From assembly GCA_947085815.1 (NCBI GenBank), contig CAMTXU010000025.1:1-64000 (forward strand): a stretch of 64,000 nucleotides of DNA. The letters are read 5' to 3'. The DNA comes from Fen-1258 sp947085815 (GTDB lineage Bacteria; Bacteroidota; Ignavibacteria; Ignavibacteriales; Melioribacteraceae). A model generated the notes under the pieces. The model did not search any database, was not told where the DNA came from, and saw only the letters and a program-made list of their open reading frames with translations. This document shows, one piece after another, positions 27,067 through 36,953 of this stretch; within the stretch, counting starts at the first letter, position 1; every line of letters starts with the position of its first letter. Both the position numbers and the translations under genes were made by a program.

Positions 27067-28232
27067 TTATTTTGGTGATTTAAAATTCAGATCAACTTTT
27101 TCCGGTTTTTCAATCCAATCTGCAACAAACACGTTAGTGTCGCGTGATGGCTTTCTATCGGACTGTCTGTTGGAGCAAAATGCAATTTTTTTTCCATCAA
27201 AAGAGAACATAGGAAACGCATCAAAAATTTCTGAATTTGTTATTTTCTCCAATCCGGTTCCGTCGGTATTAATCATAAAAATATTAAAAATTCTTCCCCC
27301 TTTGTCCAATGAGTGATGATTTGAACAGAACAGGATTTTTTTCCGTCGGGATGGAAAAATGGCGCCCAATTTGCGCCGGGAAGTTTTGTTACTTGCTTGG
27401 CATTTTTCCCGTCAATATCCGCCATAAAAATATTCAACTCTTTCGGTTCCACATACCCATCGGCAAGTAGTTTTTTATAAGATTCGGCTTCCAAACCCTG
27501 TGGTCTGCTCGCGCGCCAAACAATATGTTTGGAATCGCGAGAGAAAAACGCGCCGCCATCATATCCGAGAATATTTGTAAGCTGCAAATATTTTTTTGTT
27601 TTTATTTCATAACGCCACAGTTCAAGATCGCCCGAACGTGTGGACGTAAAAATGACATATTTCCCGTCAGGAGAAACAGTAGCTTCGGCATCATATCCTT
27701 CGCCGCCAATCAAGATTTTCGGGTCGGTGCCGTCATTATTTGCAATGTAGATCTCATAGCTTTTGTGAAGAGGCCAAACATACCTTCCCGCAGCAAACAT
27801 TTCTGATTCGGGGCATTTATCTCCGGACTCATGAGTTGATGCGTAAACAACTTTTCCATTATTTAAAAAATAGCTGCATGTGGTTCTGCCTTTCCCGGTT
27901 GAAATAAGCGAGTATTGTTTTCCGTTTTCTTGCGGAGAGCCGTCCACATTCATTTTAAATATTTGATCGCATGGCTGTCTATTTATTTTATTCCAATCGC
28001 TTTGAAATATCAACTGGTTGTTATTAAAACTCCAATATGCTTCTGCGTTATTTCCGCCAAATGTTAATTGGCGAATATTCCGGAGATGACTTTCACCGGC
28101 AAAACGGAGTGTATCTTTTGATGATTCATATACCTGTTTCTTAGTGGATGCTGTGAAAATCAATATTATAGGAAGAGCAAAAAGGAGTATAGTTAAGAGT
28201 GAGTTCCTTGATAAGGAGAATTTTTTATTCAT
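27067..28232 (-). pseudogene. Frameshifted TolB/PD40-type beta-propeller protein
   Basis: Two overlapping frames form one protein. The first (28232 to 27273) has a signal anchor and PD40 repeats such as SPDGKYVIFTSTRSGD and SRDSKHIVWR. It goes off frame after HPDGKK and ends within 22 codons. The second frame (27369 to 27067) continues the same repeat as ILFCSNHH and finishes two further blades (FSFDGKKIAFCSNRQSD). The break is at a run of seven A on the coding strand (27336-27342). A -1 slip on A-AAA-AAA would restore one chain of about 387 residues. It could be a real disruption, an assembly homopolymer error or programmed slippage. Function: periplasmic or secreted propeller, otherwise unknown. 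Confidence 0.8.
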
Positions 28233-28252
28233 ACAGGTCTTTCAATAGGTTG

Positions 28253-29035
28253 TTAAATTTTTAATACTTTCTTGTCTTTGCGGAAAAGAAGATACATTCC
28301 TAGTAGAATTAAGGGAACACTTAAAATTTGGCCCATATTTAAAATCATTCCGGATTCAAAAGCAGATTGATCTTCCTTAAAAAATTCCACAAAGAATCTA
28401 AAGGAGAAAACTGACACAAGAAAAATTCCGAATATTAATCCTTGCTTAAATTTTCCCTCTTTTCTGAAGTAGAAAGAGAATAAAAAGAAAAATACGAGTA
28501 GATTCGCAATAGATTCGTAAAGCTGCGCTGGATGACGTGGTCTTAGGTCTACGGACGAAAAAATAAATCCCCACGATGAGTTGGTAGGTATTCCAATAAT
28601 TTCGGAGTTGAAAAGATTTCCCATCCTAATGAAGAATCCGGCAAGTGCAACTGTAATTATAACTCGATCAAAAATCCAAAGATAAGTCATATCTTTTCTG
28701 TTCCGAACATAGTAATAGAGAGCTATCAAAATTCCGACTGCTGCACCATGACTAGATAGCCCACCTTTCCAAATTTGTAGAATTTCTACCGGATGACTTA
28801 GATAATAGGATGGATTGTAAAAAAAACAATGACCGAGACGGGCGCCTAAAACCGTTCCAAGAATCATTACCCAGACTAAATCATTAAGGTCTTGCTCGCT
28901 TTTCTTTTCCTTATTAAAAATCACAAGCATAATTTGATAGCCGACTAAGAACGACAAGGCGAAGAATAAACCGTACCATCTTATAGTAACCGGTCCAATA
29001 GAAAAAATGTCGGGGCTAACATTCCAGTATATCAC
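28253..29035 (-). CDS. lgt: Prolipoprotein diacylglyceryl transferase
   Basis: This polytopic inner-membrane enzyme has 260 residues and about seven TM segments. Family signatures are present: the HGAAVGI segment with the essential His, RMGNLFNSEIIG with the catalytic Arg and Asn, and RHPAQLYES near the C-terminal third. It transfers diacylglycerol from phosphatidylglycerol to the lipobox Cys, the first step of lipoprotein maturation needed for proteins such as BamD in this window. It is separated from the beta-propeller gene by 20 bases, perhaps in one transcript with lgt first. Confidence 0.96.
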   Translation of the reverse strand: MIYWNVSPDIFSIGPVTIRWYGLFFALSFLVGYQIMLVIFNKEKKSEQDLNDLVWVMILGTVLGARLGHCFFYNPSYYLSHPVEILQIWKGGLSSHGAAVGILIALYYYVRNRKDMTYLWIFDRVIITVALAGFFIRMGNLFNSEIIGIPTNSSWGFIFSSVDLRPRHPAQLYESIANLLVFFFLFSFYFRKEGKFKQGLIFGIFLVSVFSFRFFVEFFKEDQSAFESGMILNMGQILSVPLILLGMYLLFRKDKKVLKI

Positions 29036-29479
29036 TTACAGCCTTACAATTTCTTACAAAATTAAGAATCAATTTGAAATGCGTTAATTTAAGAGCGGTT
29101 CTAAAAATATCTATATTCTCTGCGGACTTTGCGTTTTCTCTGTCCCGCCTTTGGCGGGATTAAATATTTCCATTCGATAATTTTTAGAACCTTCCTTAAG
29201 CAATAATTAAATACGACTTTTATTAAAACCATCTCTCAAGAACAAATTTACATAATCAGATTCAAATAAACCAACTAAACTAGTGATCCGCACAATTCTG
29301 ATATTATTCCCGTTTTACGCTAATTATTGCAGTCCACTTTACAAAAAATGATTTATATTTGCTTAGAATTTAAGTCGGTACGCAAATTTGATTCCAACGA
29401 AACAAAATATTTATTGTTACTGCTTAGTAAGTGCCCCTCTAGAATTCAGCCATTGCTTTAGTTCCCGGAGAATTATCCG
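29036..29479. repeat. Intergenic region with MITE-like element at 29097-29191
   Basis: The 444-base gap between divergent lgt and the NarL-type kinase has a 95-base element with 15-16-base terminal inverted repeats (core TTCTAAAAAT / ATTTTTAGAA, 29097-29111 and 29176-29191). The second exact copy of tcccgcctttggcggga (29143-29159) is at its centre. The rest is AT-rich and should hold the two divergent promoters, none of which I can place with confidence. GGAG lies about nine bases before the kinase ATG. Confidence 0.55.
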
Positions 29480-30676
29480 ATGAGTTTGGATGAACTAATC
29501 ACATCTTTGTCGAACCTTTCAAATCCAATTTATGCTTCCTTGTTCATTATTACCGCTCTGCTGGGCATGATTTATATGCTTCAGAAGTATTTAATAAATC
29601 CCTCCCTCTCCAAATTTCAGAGGGAAAAAGAAAATATTGAGCTGAAATCTGCAAAATTAATGGCTTTGTTTGCCCATTTAGATCCGGACCCACTTATTAG
29701 AATCGATTCAAGCGGAAAAATAATTGAGACGAACAATGCTGCTAAATTAGTATCTGAGCATCATGATCTGAGAGGTAAACAGATAAATGAGATCCTCCCC
29801 TTTATACATTTTATACCCAATCTTTCCTTAAAAGAAATTCAAGCAAAAGTCTTTACATATAAAGTTAACCATAGATTTTATTCTGTTCTCTTTAGGAGTG
29901 AGCCAAGTTTAGAAATAGCACACATCTATTTCCGCGATATAACTGAGCTCAAATCCTTCGAAAAAAAGCTGATTGAATCTCAAAATAAATTACGCGAGTT
30001 GTCGGACCATCTTCAAGATTTGATAGAAAAAGAGAGACAGAATATCGCTAGAGGATTGCATGACGGTATTGGGCAGAGTCTTTCTATGCTAAGAATTAAA
30101 ATATTAAAGATAGCTGATAGTGAAACAGATTACACGAAGAGAGAAAACTACAGAAGTATTGTAGAAACTTTGGAAGAGTCTATAAATGAACTTAAAAATA
30201 TTTCTTATAATTTGAAGCCAAGAATGCTGGAAGAGATGGGACTTGGCTTTGCATTAAAATATCTTGTCGATAAAATAGCAGGTGAATCGGGGTTAAACGG
30301 TGAAATTAATTCAATTGGTGAAGAAATTCGATTGGAGAATAGATTAGAAATCTGTCTCTACAGAATAGTTCAGGAAGCCGTAGCAAATATTATGAAACAC
30401 TCAAATGCGACTCGTTTTAGTATTCAATTAGTTATAATGGATAATTACATGAGAATGATTATTTCCGATAACGGAAAGGGATTTAATCTGGAAGAAATCA
30501 GTTCTAGAAACAATCCCTTGGATGGGATGGGTTTGACAAATATGCGAAAGCGTGTTGAATCATATCAAGGTCAACTAAAAATTGATTCCTCTGACGGTAA
30601 CGGAACAATGATTGTAATAAGAATTCCCTTGGGGAAAGGACTAATATGGCAGAATCGAAACCAATGCGTGTATTAA
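29480..30676 (+). CDS. NarL-type sensor histidine kinase (PAS, HisKA_3)
   Basis: The 398-residue protein has one N-terminal TM helix (about 17-36), a PAS-like domain (about 58-160), a short coiled coil, then a HisKA_3 domain with phospho-acceptor H194 in ARGLHDGIGQ and a HATPase with N box VQEAVANIMKHSNA, G box SDNGKGF and GMGLTNMRKRV. This is the standard kinase of the NarX/DegS/LiaS class. Its 3' end overlaps the response regulator gene by 31 bases, so the two are a coupled pair. The signal is unknown; a PAS domain could sense redox or a small ligand. Confidence 0.93.
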   Translation: MSLDELITSLSNLSNPIYASLFIITALLGMIYMLQKYLINPSLSKFQREKENIELKSAKLMALFAHLDPDPLIRIDSSGKIIETNNAAKLVSEHHDLRGKQINEILPFIHFIPNLSLKEIQAKVFTYKVNHRFYSVLFRSEPSLEIAHIYFRDITELKSFEKKLIESQNKLRELSDHLQDLIEKERQNIARGLHDGIGQSLSMLRIKILKIADSETDYTKRENYRSIVETLEESINELKNISYNLKPRMLEEMGLGFALKYLVDKIAGESGLNGEINSIGEEIRLENRLEICLYRIVQEAVANIMKHSNATRFSIQLVIMDNYMRMIISDNGKGFNLEEISSRNNPLDGMGLTNMRKRVESYQGQLKIDSSDGNGTMIVIRIPLGKGLIWQNRNQCVY

Positions 30677-31326
30677 TCGCAGATGACCATAAACTATTCC
30701 GCAGCGGCATAATTTCTCTTCTTCAAGATGTTGAAGATATTCTAATTGTTGGAGAGGTAGAAGACGGGCACAATCTAATTGAAAAATATTCCGATCTGAT
30801 TCCTGATGTAATTCTAGTGGATATTTCGATGCCAGGCATAAATGGAATTGAAGCAGTTAAAATGCTCAAAAAAAAATACAAAGAAGTGAGAGCGTTGATG
30901 CTTTCTATGTATGATAGTGATGAGTATGTCTATTATGCAATGAAAAGTGGCGCCAAAGGGCTTGTCAGCAAGAATACCATGAAAGGTGAATTAGTCCATG
31001 CTATTAAAACAGTTCACGAAGGAAGGCGTTACTTCGGCATCAACCTTACGGAGGAGCGGATGTCCGAACTGGAAAATAAATATAAACAGTTAATTTCAAC
31101 TGACCTGGAAAGTCTCAATAAGCTAAACATGAAAGATCGAGATATACTGGAATTAATCAGCAAGGGAATGACAAGTCAAGAGATTGCCGATCATTTCAAA
31201 GTTAGTAAAAAGAGTATTGATTATTATCGTGCACGAATAATGCATCGTCTGCAGATTAAGTCGCTTCCAGAATTAATTTCCTATGCGGTTCGTTATTCAA
31301 TGATCAACAAACTTTTTGAAGAATAA
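30646..31326 (+). CDS. NarL/FixJ-family response regulator
   Basis: The 226-residue protein has a receiver (about 7-125, acidic ADDHK, phospho-acceptor D59, T/S-K-N switch around VSKNT) and a C-terminal LuxR-type HTH (about 160-226: DRDILELISKGMTSQEIADHFKVS). The ATG at 30646 is supported by AAAGGA seven bases before it, inside the kinase gene; ATG 30664 is an alternative and would shorten the overlap. It is the cognate regulator of the overlapping kinase. Targets cannot be told. Confidence 0.94.
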   Translation: MAESKPMRVLIADDHKLFRSGIISLLQDVEDILIVGEVEDGHNLIEKYSDLIPDVILVDISMPGINGIEAVKMLKKKYKEVRALMLSMYDSDEYVYYAMKSGAKGLVSKNTMKGELVHAIKTVHEGRRYFGINLTEERMSELENKYKQLISTDLESLNKLNMKDRDILELISKGMTSQEIADHFKVSKKSIDYYRARIMHRLQIKSLPELISYAVRYSMINKLFEE

Positions 31327-31335
31327 GCTTAGCCT

Positions 31336-31911
31336 ATGACTGTTTTATACGTAATTATTACCTTATCAATTTTATTTTGGCTACTGCCCCCATTTAGACA
31401 TTATAAAACCGAATTGTTCTGGTATTTTTTAATTCTTGCAATCACAGATCCGATAACCGTACTCTTCCAATACCTAATGATCTTGAGAACTTATAATTGT
31501 TATCTCTTTTTCTCTTTTTTGACTTTGGTCGCCTTATCTCGGCTTAGTCGCAATAAACGAATAGGAAAAGTTATACTTGTAACCGTCTTTATACTTCTTA
31601 TTGTATCATTTTTAGTTGCCTCTAAATTCAGCTATATTGTTAATATTCTAATTCATATAATGATTTTTCTTCTCTTCGTATCACGATCAATATATTTCAT
31701 AGCTGAGAACGGGAAAGTGAATCTATTTCATATTATTATATTATTATATGAATCTTCATTAATTTTAAAAGTACTAACCTTAATTACGGATGCAAACACC
31801 GGTTTAGCCTTTTTTTATGTTACAAGTTTTTTCCAGATATTGATTGCAATTTTCTTCACAATATTTAGAGAAGATGATAATAAGTTAATTGTTGATCTGA
31901 GAAACATATAA
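31336..31911 (+). CDS. Polytopic membrane protein of unknown function
   Basis: This 191-residue protein is almost entirely hydrophobic, with about six predicted TM segments and short loops. It starts nine bases after the response regulator stop and so belongs to the same transcript. I do not recognise the family. By position it may be a sensory or accessory membrane partner of the kinase, whose own membrane part is a single helix. Its 3' end is six bases from the convergent permease gene. Confidence 0.7.
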   Translation: MTVLYVIITLSILFWLLPPFRHYKTELFWYFLILAITDPITVLFQYLMILRTYNCYLFFSFLTLVALSRLSRNKRIGKVILVTVFILLIVSFLVASKFSYIVNILIHIMIFLLFVSRSIYFIAENGKVNLFHIIILLYESSLILKVLTLITDANTGLAFFYVTSFFQILIAIFFTIFREDDNKLIVDLRNI

Positions 31912-31917
31912 TCGTGT

Positions 31918-32577
31918 TTATTCTTTCCAGATGAAATCAAAGAGTAAGAAAGAGGCTGTTCCCATGATTACATCGTAACAGATGAGAACAAAAATTTCTA
32001 CGGATGATCCCGCAATAGAATTTCCGTCCATCGCAAACTTTGTAAGTTCCAGAAGAGTTAAAATTAGCGGCAAAAGAATAGGGAAAGAAAGAACCGGGTA
32101 AAGCGTTCCTTTTGATGAAGCCTTAGAAATTATAGCGGCAATTATGGTTGAGGAGATGGCAATACCAATATTTCCTAATAGAAATGCGATAGCAAAGAGC
32201 AAAATATTTTTAATTATAAAAGAAGAAAAGAGAAGAGAGAATAGGAACGTTATTACAAGATTCATTAAAAAAACCAGCAACACATTAAAAATCAATTTTC
32301 CGGAAAAAATTGTAGCGGGAGAAGCCATTAAATGAAGTGTAAGAGTTGTTCCCCGCTCCTCTTCTGAGACAAAAGCTCTGGAAAGTCCGGACATAGCCGA
32401 AAAGAAAATGACTACCCACAATAAACCGCCCGTTAAATATTCCGATATTTTTTCATTACCAATAGAGAACATGATAACACTAATGGTAACCAAAATAAAC
32501 ATCGCAAGTGCATTAATTGCGTAGCGCGTACGCAATTCCGATTGCCAATCTTTTTTGAAAAGCGAAAATGATTTCAT
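31918..32577 (-). CDS. ccmB: CcmB-like ABC exporter permease
   Basis: The 219-residue protein has six TM helices and fits CcmB in size and pattern (N-terminal FKKDWQSELRTRYAINALAMF, then SRAFVSEEERGTTLTLHLMA, the conserved cytoplasmic E-E-R-G segment). CcmB with CcmA forms the ATPase that releases heme from CcmE in system I cytochrome c maturation. It overlaps the ATPase gene by four bases (ATGA). No ccmC, ccmE or ccmF is in the window, so the heme role is inferred from family resemblance only. Confidence 0.83.
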   Translation of the reverse strand: MKSFSLFKKDWQSELRTRYAINALAMFILVTISVIMFSIGNEKISEYLTGGLLWVVIFFSAMSGLSRAFVSEEERGTTLTLHLMASPATIFSGKLIFNVLLVFLMNLVITFLFSLLFSSFIIKNILLFAIAFLLGNIGIAISSTIIAAIISKASSKGTLYPVLSFPILLPLILTLLELTKFAMDGNSIAGSSVEIFVLICYDVIMGTASFLLFDFIWKE

Positions 32578-33218
32578 GCGTTTGTTTGCTTCTTAAATTT
32601 TTCCAGTTCAATAACTTCAGTGCACAGGCCGAGATCCGAGTCTTCGTTTGATGCAATCACTATCAGACTCCTTCTCGATTCCTCCGCGATGATTTGGTAG
32701 ACAATCTCTTTTCCGGGATTATCCAAATTTGAAGTGGGTTCATCTAAAATTATTAGCTGGGGTTCATGTAAAAGTGCAAAAATAAATTTCAATCTTTGTT
32801 TCATCCCTGATGAATATCCTCGAACTAAATCTTTTTTCCTGTCATAAATATTCAGCTGGCTCAAAAGATGGTCCGCTCGCTCTTTATCATATTTTACTCC
32901 ACGAATATTACATGAGTAAATTAAATTTTCTTCCGCGGTAAATTCATCATAAAGAAACAGATACGGAGAGACAAAACCTAAATAATTATGGAGTTCTTCT
33001 GGCTCAATTATTTTATCGCCAAATTTATGATTTACTTTTCCTCTCGTGGGAGAGATCAAATCTGCTATTATTTTTACGAGTGTCGACTTACCGGAACCGT
33101 TAGGGCCTGAGACTCCATATATATTCCTTGATGTGAGGGCGAAATTGATTCCGTCAAAGATCAAACGTCTTCCGAAATATTTTATAAGGTTCTTTAGTTC
33201 AACAGTATAATCAGTCAT
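32574..33218 (-). CDS. ccmA: CcmA-like ABC transporter ATP-binding protein
   Basis: The 214-residue ABC ATPase has Walker A GPNGSGKST, signature YSSGMKQRLKF, Walker B LIILDEPTSNLD and the switch His region replaced by IVIASNEDSD (no classical H-loop His visible). Size and the partnering permease suggest CcmA, but the signature and lost H-loop are also seen in other small ABC exporters. It overlaps the upstream metalloprotease gene by eight bases and the permease by four, so all are translationally coupled. Confidence 0.83.
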   Translation of the reverse strand: MTDYTVELKNLIKYFGRRLIFDGINFALTSRNIYGVSGPNGSGKSTLVKIIADLISPTRGKVNHKFGDKIIEPEELHNYLGFVSPYLFLYDEFTAEENLIYSCNIRGVKYDKERADHLLSQLNIYDRKKDLVRGYSSGMKQRLKFIFALLHEPQLIILDEPTSNLDNPGKEIVYQIIAEESRRSLIVIASNEDSDLGLCTEVIELEKFKKQTNA

Positions 33219-34800
33219 TATAAATTATAATTTTCCCTTTTTTGATTTGACCACCCGATTCTGTAACATAAATATAGACACTTGTCCCCAACTTTTTATT
33301 GTTTTGATCTAAACCATTCCATAAAATTTTTCCGGAAACATCTATACTCATTTGACGTGAATAGATCAAACTCATATCAACCGAATAAATATTTAATGTT
33401 GCTGTTCCGTCCGGACTTGGAAAAACCGGAATAACTAATTGCGAATTCTTGGAATAACTGAAAGGCTGGGGATAAGCATAATCAATTTCGGCGAAAGAAA
33501 ATAAACCCGTAAGTATGTTTAATTCAACAAGCATGGTATTTACGGGCAACAGTTTTGAATAGTAGTTGCTTGAAACCTGCTTGCCTTCCGAAATAGGCTG
33601 TGTAGAGAGGGAATATGTAAAAGCCAAAGTGGGGCTTGGCGAAGAAATTCCTCCTTCAACATCACAGTTACTAACCAGCATTACCAAAGAATCCCGCACA
33701 CCGCTAACTGTATTATTCATCTGGAAAAAATTATTTGAGACGGCTTCGGAGTGAACTGTAATTGTACCGGTGATAACCATAGGATTAACTAGTGGGTACG
33801 AAGATGCTTCTTTAAAATACTTACTTGGCTGTGTTCTTTTGTTTGTAAAATATGTCCATTGCCCGAATTTGTTGAATTCTACTTTGAAATCAGAACCCAT
33901 TTGCTGAATTGCATCACCGAATGCCAGAAGCGCTCTTTTATTAGGCATCAATTCCCAAATTTTTTTGATTATGTTTACGCCAAATCTGTCGCGTAAAAAC
34001 AAATTCCAGATAGCAAGACCGTATCCGTCGAACGAGGCAAATGCGCGTTGCGGGTTACGGAAATAGGAATCCATAAAATAATAGTAATCGTTTATATCAT
34101 TAAATACAATCTCTTCCATGGAAGAAGAGGTAAGTTCGTAAAAGTAATTATCGCTCGAACGGTAAATATAGTTTCCGATCTGAATCGCGTGATGAAATTC
34201 ATGGGCTAGTGTTACTCTTGCCCCATCAATACCGTGTGTGTAGTACCCATTTCCAAAATCATTATCTATCACCATAAAACTTGTATAAGTAAATTCGGTA
34301 ATTGATTTTTCAAACTCGGTAAATCCATATTGCCCGGTAGGAAGATTTTGAATATATATATCGTAGAGATTATCACCCCCGGCTCCGTCATCATTAGGGG
34401 GTACAGGATAGCCAAGAATATTTATCTCATAGTTATAAGTGGAATCTGCCGCTATTGCCAGATCTTTCAAATCATAGAGAGGTGCATCATTTCCGTTCTT
34501 GCGATAATGAATTCTAAACCTTCCTTTCGGAGTAACAAAACTTGTATCTGCTGCCGGTCTCTGAAGCATTGAGCTGATAGTTTTTTTCTGCTGAAGAGAA
34601 AAATTATCATAATTCTGCTTGACTTGATTAATAACCCCAAAGCCGCATTTTATTACTTCGCTTTCGTCCGATATAATTTGCTGATCATTTGTTTGAGGCA
34701 ATCCTTTTACACACAAAAATGCATTATACAACGAATCCAAATTCTGGGCGTATGTGAATACTATCGGAATGAGAGAGAGAAGGAGTGAAAGTTTTTTCAT
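33211..34800 (-). CDS. Secreted zinc metalloprotease-like protein with FlgD-like C-terminal tail
   Basis: The 529-residue protein has a signal peptide (cut near VFTYAQN). The zinc motif HEFHH (200-204) has a downstream Glu-rich ELTSSSMEE helix that could supply the third ligand, as in MXAN_6640-like metalloproteases. The C terminus (about 450-529) is a FlgD-like Ig fold with LNIYSVDMSLIYSRQMS and WNGLDQNNKKLGTSVYIY, a tail often used for type IX secretion. It probably works on the cell surface or outside. It overlaps both neighbours (4 and 8 bases). The substrate is unknown. Confidence 0.85.
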   Translation of the reverse strand: MKKLSLLLSLIPIVFTYAQNLDSLYNAFLCVKGLPQTNDQQIISDESEVIKCGFGVINQVKQNYDNFSLQQKKTISSMLQRPAADTSFVTPKGRFRIHYRKNGNDAPLYDLKDLAIAADSTYNYEINILGYPVPPNDDGAGGDNLYDIYIQNLPTGQYGFTEFEKSITEFTYTSFMVIDNDFGNGYYTHGIDGARVTLAHEFHHAIQIGNYIYRSSDNYFYELTSSSMEEIVFNDINDYYYFMDSYFRNPQRAFASFDGYGLAIWNLFLRDRFGVNIIKKIWELMPNKRALLAFGDAIQQMGSDFKVEFNKFGQWTYFTNKRTQPSKYFKEASSYPLVNPMVITGTITVHSEAVSNNFFQMNNTVSGVRDSLVMLVSNCDVEGGISSPSPTLAFTYSLSTQPISEGKQVSSNYYSKLLPVNTMLVELNILTGLFSFAEIDYAYPQPFSYSKNSQLVIPVFPSPDGTATLNIYSVDMSLIYSRQMSIDVSGKILWNGLDQNNKKLGTSVYIYVTESGGQIKKGKIIIYND

Positions 34801-36953
34801 TTGACTTTTTCGAAGGATAATGTTTTTTGCAAACTGTTAGAATAGATCAAAAATGTTTTTCCTCTATTTAATTCGGTTACAAGATAATTACTGATATTCT
34901 TTGATTCAATCAATTCCCCCTTATCCAATTTATTGTTTGCGTCTCTAAATGTTAGACTTCGTAATTTGTTTCCTGCATGACTATTATAATAAATAGTAAA
35001 TTCTTCGTTGCCTGCATCAATTGAATATCCAAGTGATAGGTTTGAAGATGCAGAATAATCAAGAATATATTTTTTAAAATCTTTGCTGGAAAAATAATAA
35101 AGAGCGGAGATATTATTGCCAGTAATCATTACTAAAACCGGTTTATTACGACGCACCATTTCATTAACAAAAACTAAATCGTAGCTGAATTTCGCTTTCG
35201 GATCTATTTCAAAATTTAATAAGGACTTTCTTTCAATTACCTTTTTATCGAACACATATTTCGCCAATTCTATTTTAACTCCAACTCGCGAGAATGTGTA
35301 TATCTCCTTATAAATATTAAACGCGAGCCATGCCCTTTCCACTCCGAAAGCAACCGGGTTTATTACTGAAGACACTTTCCGGAAATTTTTTAGTTCACAA
35401 ACTTGTATAAATAAATTTCCCTCTTTTTTCCCAAGAATAGAAAGAGTCTGCCAATCTTGTAAGCGATCGCTGCTTATTTTCAAATCTTCAATCGGTTTAT
35501 CGGCATACAATACAAGTTTTTCATAACGGTTTGTCTCAAGATTCATTCTCACCATTTCAATTATCTGCTCACCGCATGAGTAAAGGTAAAAAGTCTTCGT
35601 CCGGGGGTCGATATCATCCACAAGAATTTTTGACGATGAATTCAATAGCGGGATGGAATAATATGTCCGGAATAGATTACTCCTCTCACTCAACAATAAA
35701 TTTAGAGATTGTTCCCCCTTATCGATGTAGCAAACGTCCTTAAACTTATCGTTCATATAGTCGAAATAATTGATCGCCGCAGGTTCAGTGCCTCCGACGA
35801 TTGAGAATGCTGCGTCCTTAATTCCAATAGTGTTGATCAAATAGACTTTTCCATCTGAACTAAGTGCCGCAATTTTTTTACCTGTTCTATCTATATATGC
35901 GGTAATACTTACTAAATTATTTTTTTTCATGAATAGAATTGGCGCGTAATATTTATCTCCGCTGTTCGAAAACGTTACATATAATTCGCCCGTTTTAATG
36001 TTTACGTAGGCAAGATCGTTATAACCGTCTCCGTTAAAATCTAAGATTGCAAACAGATCGGGAGCTACAGGTGTATCCAGTATCATTTTTTTATGAAAGG
36101 ATGAAACAGAATCACCAAGAAGAACTTCGAAGCCGTTGTTTTTAACGATGACTATATCTGTAAAGCCATCGGAATTAAAATCGGCTGTTTTGAATGCGCT
36201 CGGTTCTCCATTTAGAGCGATCGAACGGGATTCGGTGAATCCGCCTGAATGATCATTGTTGTAAAAAATTATCGAGTTAGAGATTTGATCTATAGCCGCG
36301 ATATCGGGAAATGAATCATAGTCTAAATCAATAAAACTCGACCAGTAAAAATTTTTGCCCGCTTCAATTTTTATCTTTTCAAAGGATCTTTTTTTTTCTT
36401 TTAAGATATATAATCCATCCAATGCATTTCCGCTTACAAGTCCCTCGGGCTTCCCATCTCCATCAATATCTTTTACATCAACATTTGCCGGATATCCGTT
36501 AAATAAAATCTTTCCGTTAACAGACAGTGAACCGTTTCTCGAAAAAGAGGCAAGAAGAACCTGCCTTGTTTTGCGCGATGCTATTAAGAATCTCTTACCG
36601 GATTGCTCACTGCCGAAAGGGTGAATATCAGTTAAAGGGACGGAAAAATACTTTTCTGAACTGCTGTTAAAATTTGATTTTTGATCTGAGGTGAGTGTGG
36701 AATATTTATTTAGCGCAAAATTGTAAATAAGTAAATCTCTATAACCATCGGAGTTGTAATCGACTGAGATAATATTTGTATTGTTAGATTTGGTAGAGAA
36801 TTCTTTATAGCCGCAAAATCCATTAATTGGAATCTGCGCAAGCGAATTGGAAATATAGAGGAATGAAATTAGAACGGATCTTAAAAAAATACGTTCAGCT
36901 GCCGAGGCGATTTTTTCTTCTCTGTAGTGCTTCTTCAAATCTTCTTTTCTCAT
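34797..36953 (-). CDS. Secreted FG-GAP/VCBS-repeat protein
   Basis: The protein has about 718 residues and a series of FG-GAP-type repeats with calcium-binding-like loops (DYNSDGYRDLLIYN, DIDGDGKPEG, DFNSDGFTDIVIV, DFNGDGYNDLAYV), predicting a beta-propeller. A hydrophobic export segment (LRSVLISFLYISNSLAQ) precedes it. The start is uncertain: ATG 36953 gives a long basic N region; ATG 37010 overlaps the thioesterase gene further; a rare ATT at 36890 would give a compact signal peptide right at the thioesterase stop (36895-36897). It overlaps the metalloprotease gene by four bases. No function is known beyond likely cell-surface binding. Confidence 0.75.
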   Translation of the reverse strand: MRKEDLKKHYREEKIASAAERIFLRSVLISFLYISNSLAQIPINGFCGYKEFSTKSNNTNIISVDYNSDGYRDLLIYNFALNKYSTLTSDQKSNFNSSSEKYFSVPLTDIHPFGSEQSGKRFLIASRKTRQVLLASFSRNGSLSVNGKILFNGYPANVDVKDIDGDGKPEGLVSGNALDGLYILKEKKRSFEKIKIEAGKNFYWSSFIDLDYDSFPDIAAIDQISNSIIFYNNDHSGGFTESRSIALNGEPSAFKTADFNSDGFTDIVIVKNNGFEVLLGDSVSSFHKKMILDTPVAPDLFAILDFNGDGYNDLAYVNIKTGELYVTFSNSGDKYYAPILFMKKNNLVSITAYIDRTGKKIAALSSDGKVYLINTIGIKDAAFSIVGGTEPAAINYFDYMNDKFKDVCYIDKGEQSLNLLLSERSNLFRTYYSIPLLNSSSKILVDDIDPRTKTFYLYSCGEQIIEMVRMNLETNRYEKLVLYADKPIEDLKISSDRLQDWQTLSILGKKEGNLFIQVCELKNFRKVSSVINPVAFGVERAWLAFNIYKEIYTFSRVGVKIELAKYVFDKKVIERKSLLNFEIDPKAKFSYDLVFVNEMVRRNKPVLVMITGNNISALYYFSSKDFKKYILDYSASSNLSLGYSIDAGNEEFTIYYNSHAGNKLRSLTFRDANNKLDKGELIESKNISNYLVTELNRGKTFLIYSNSLQKTLSFEKVK

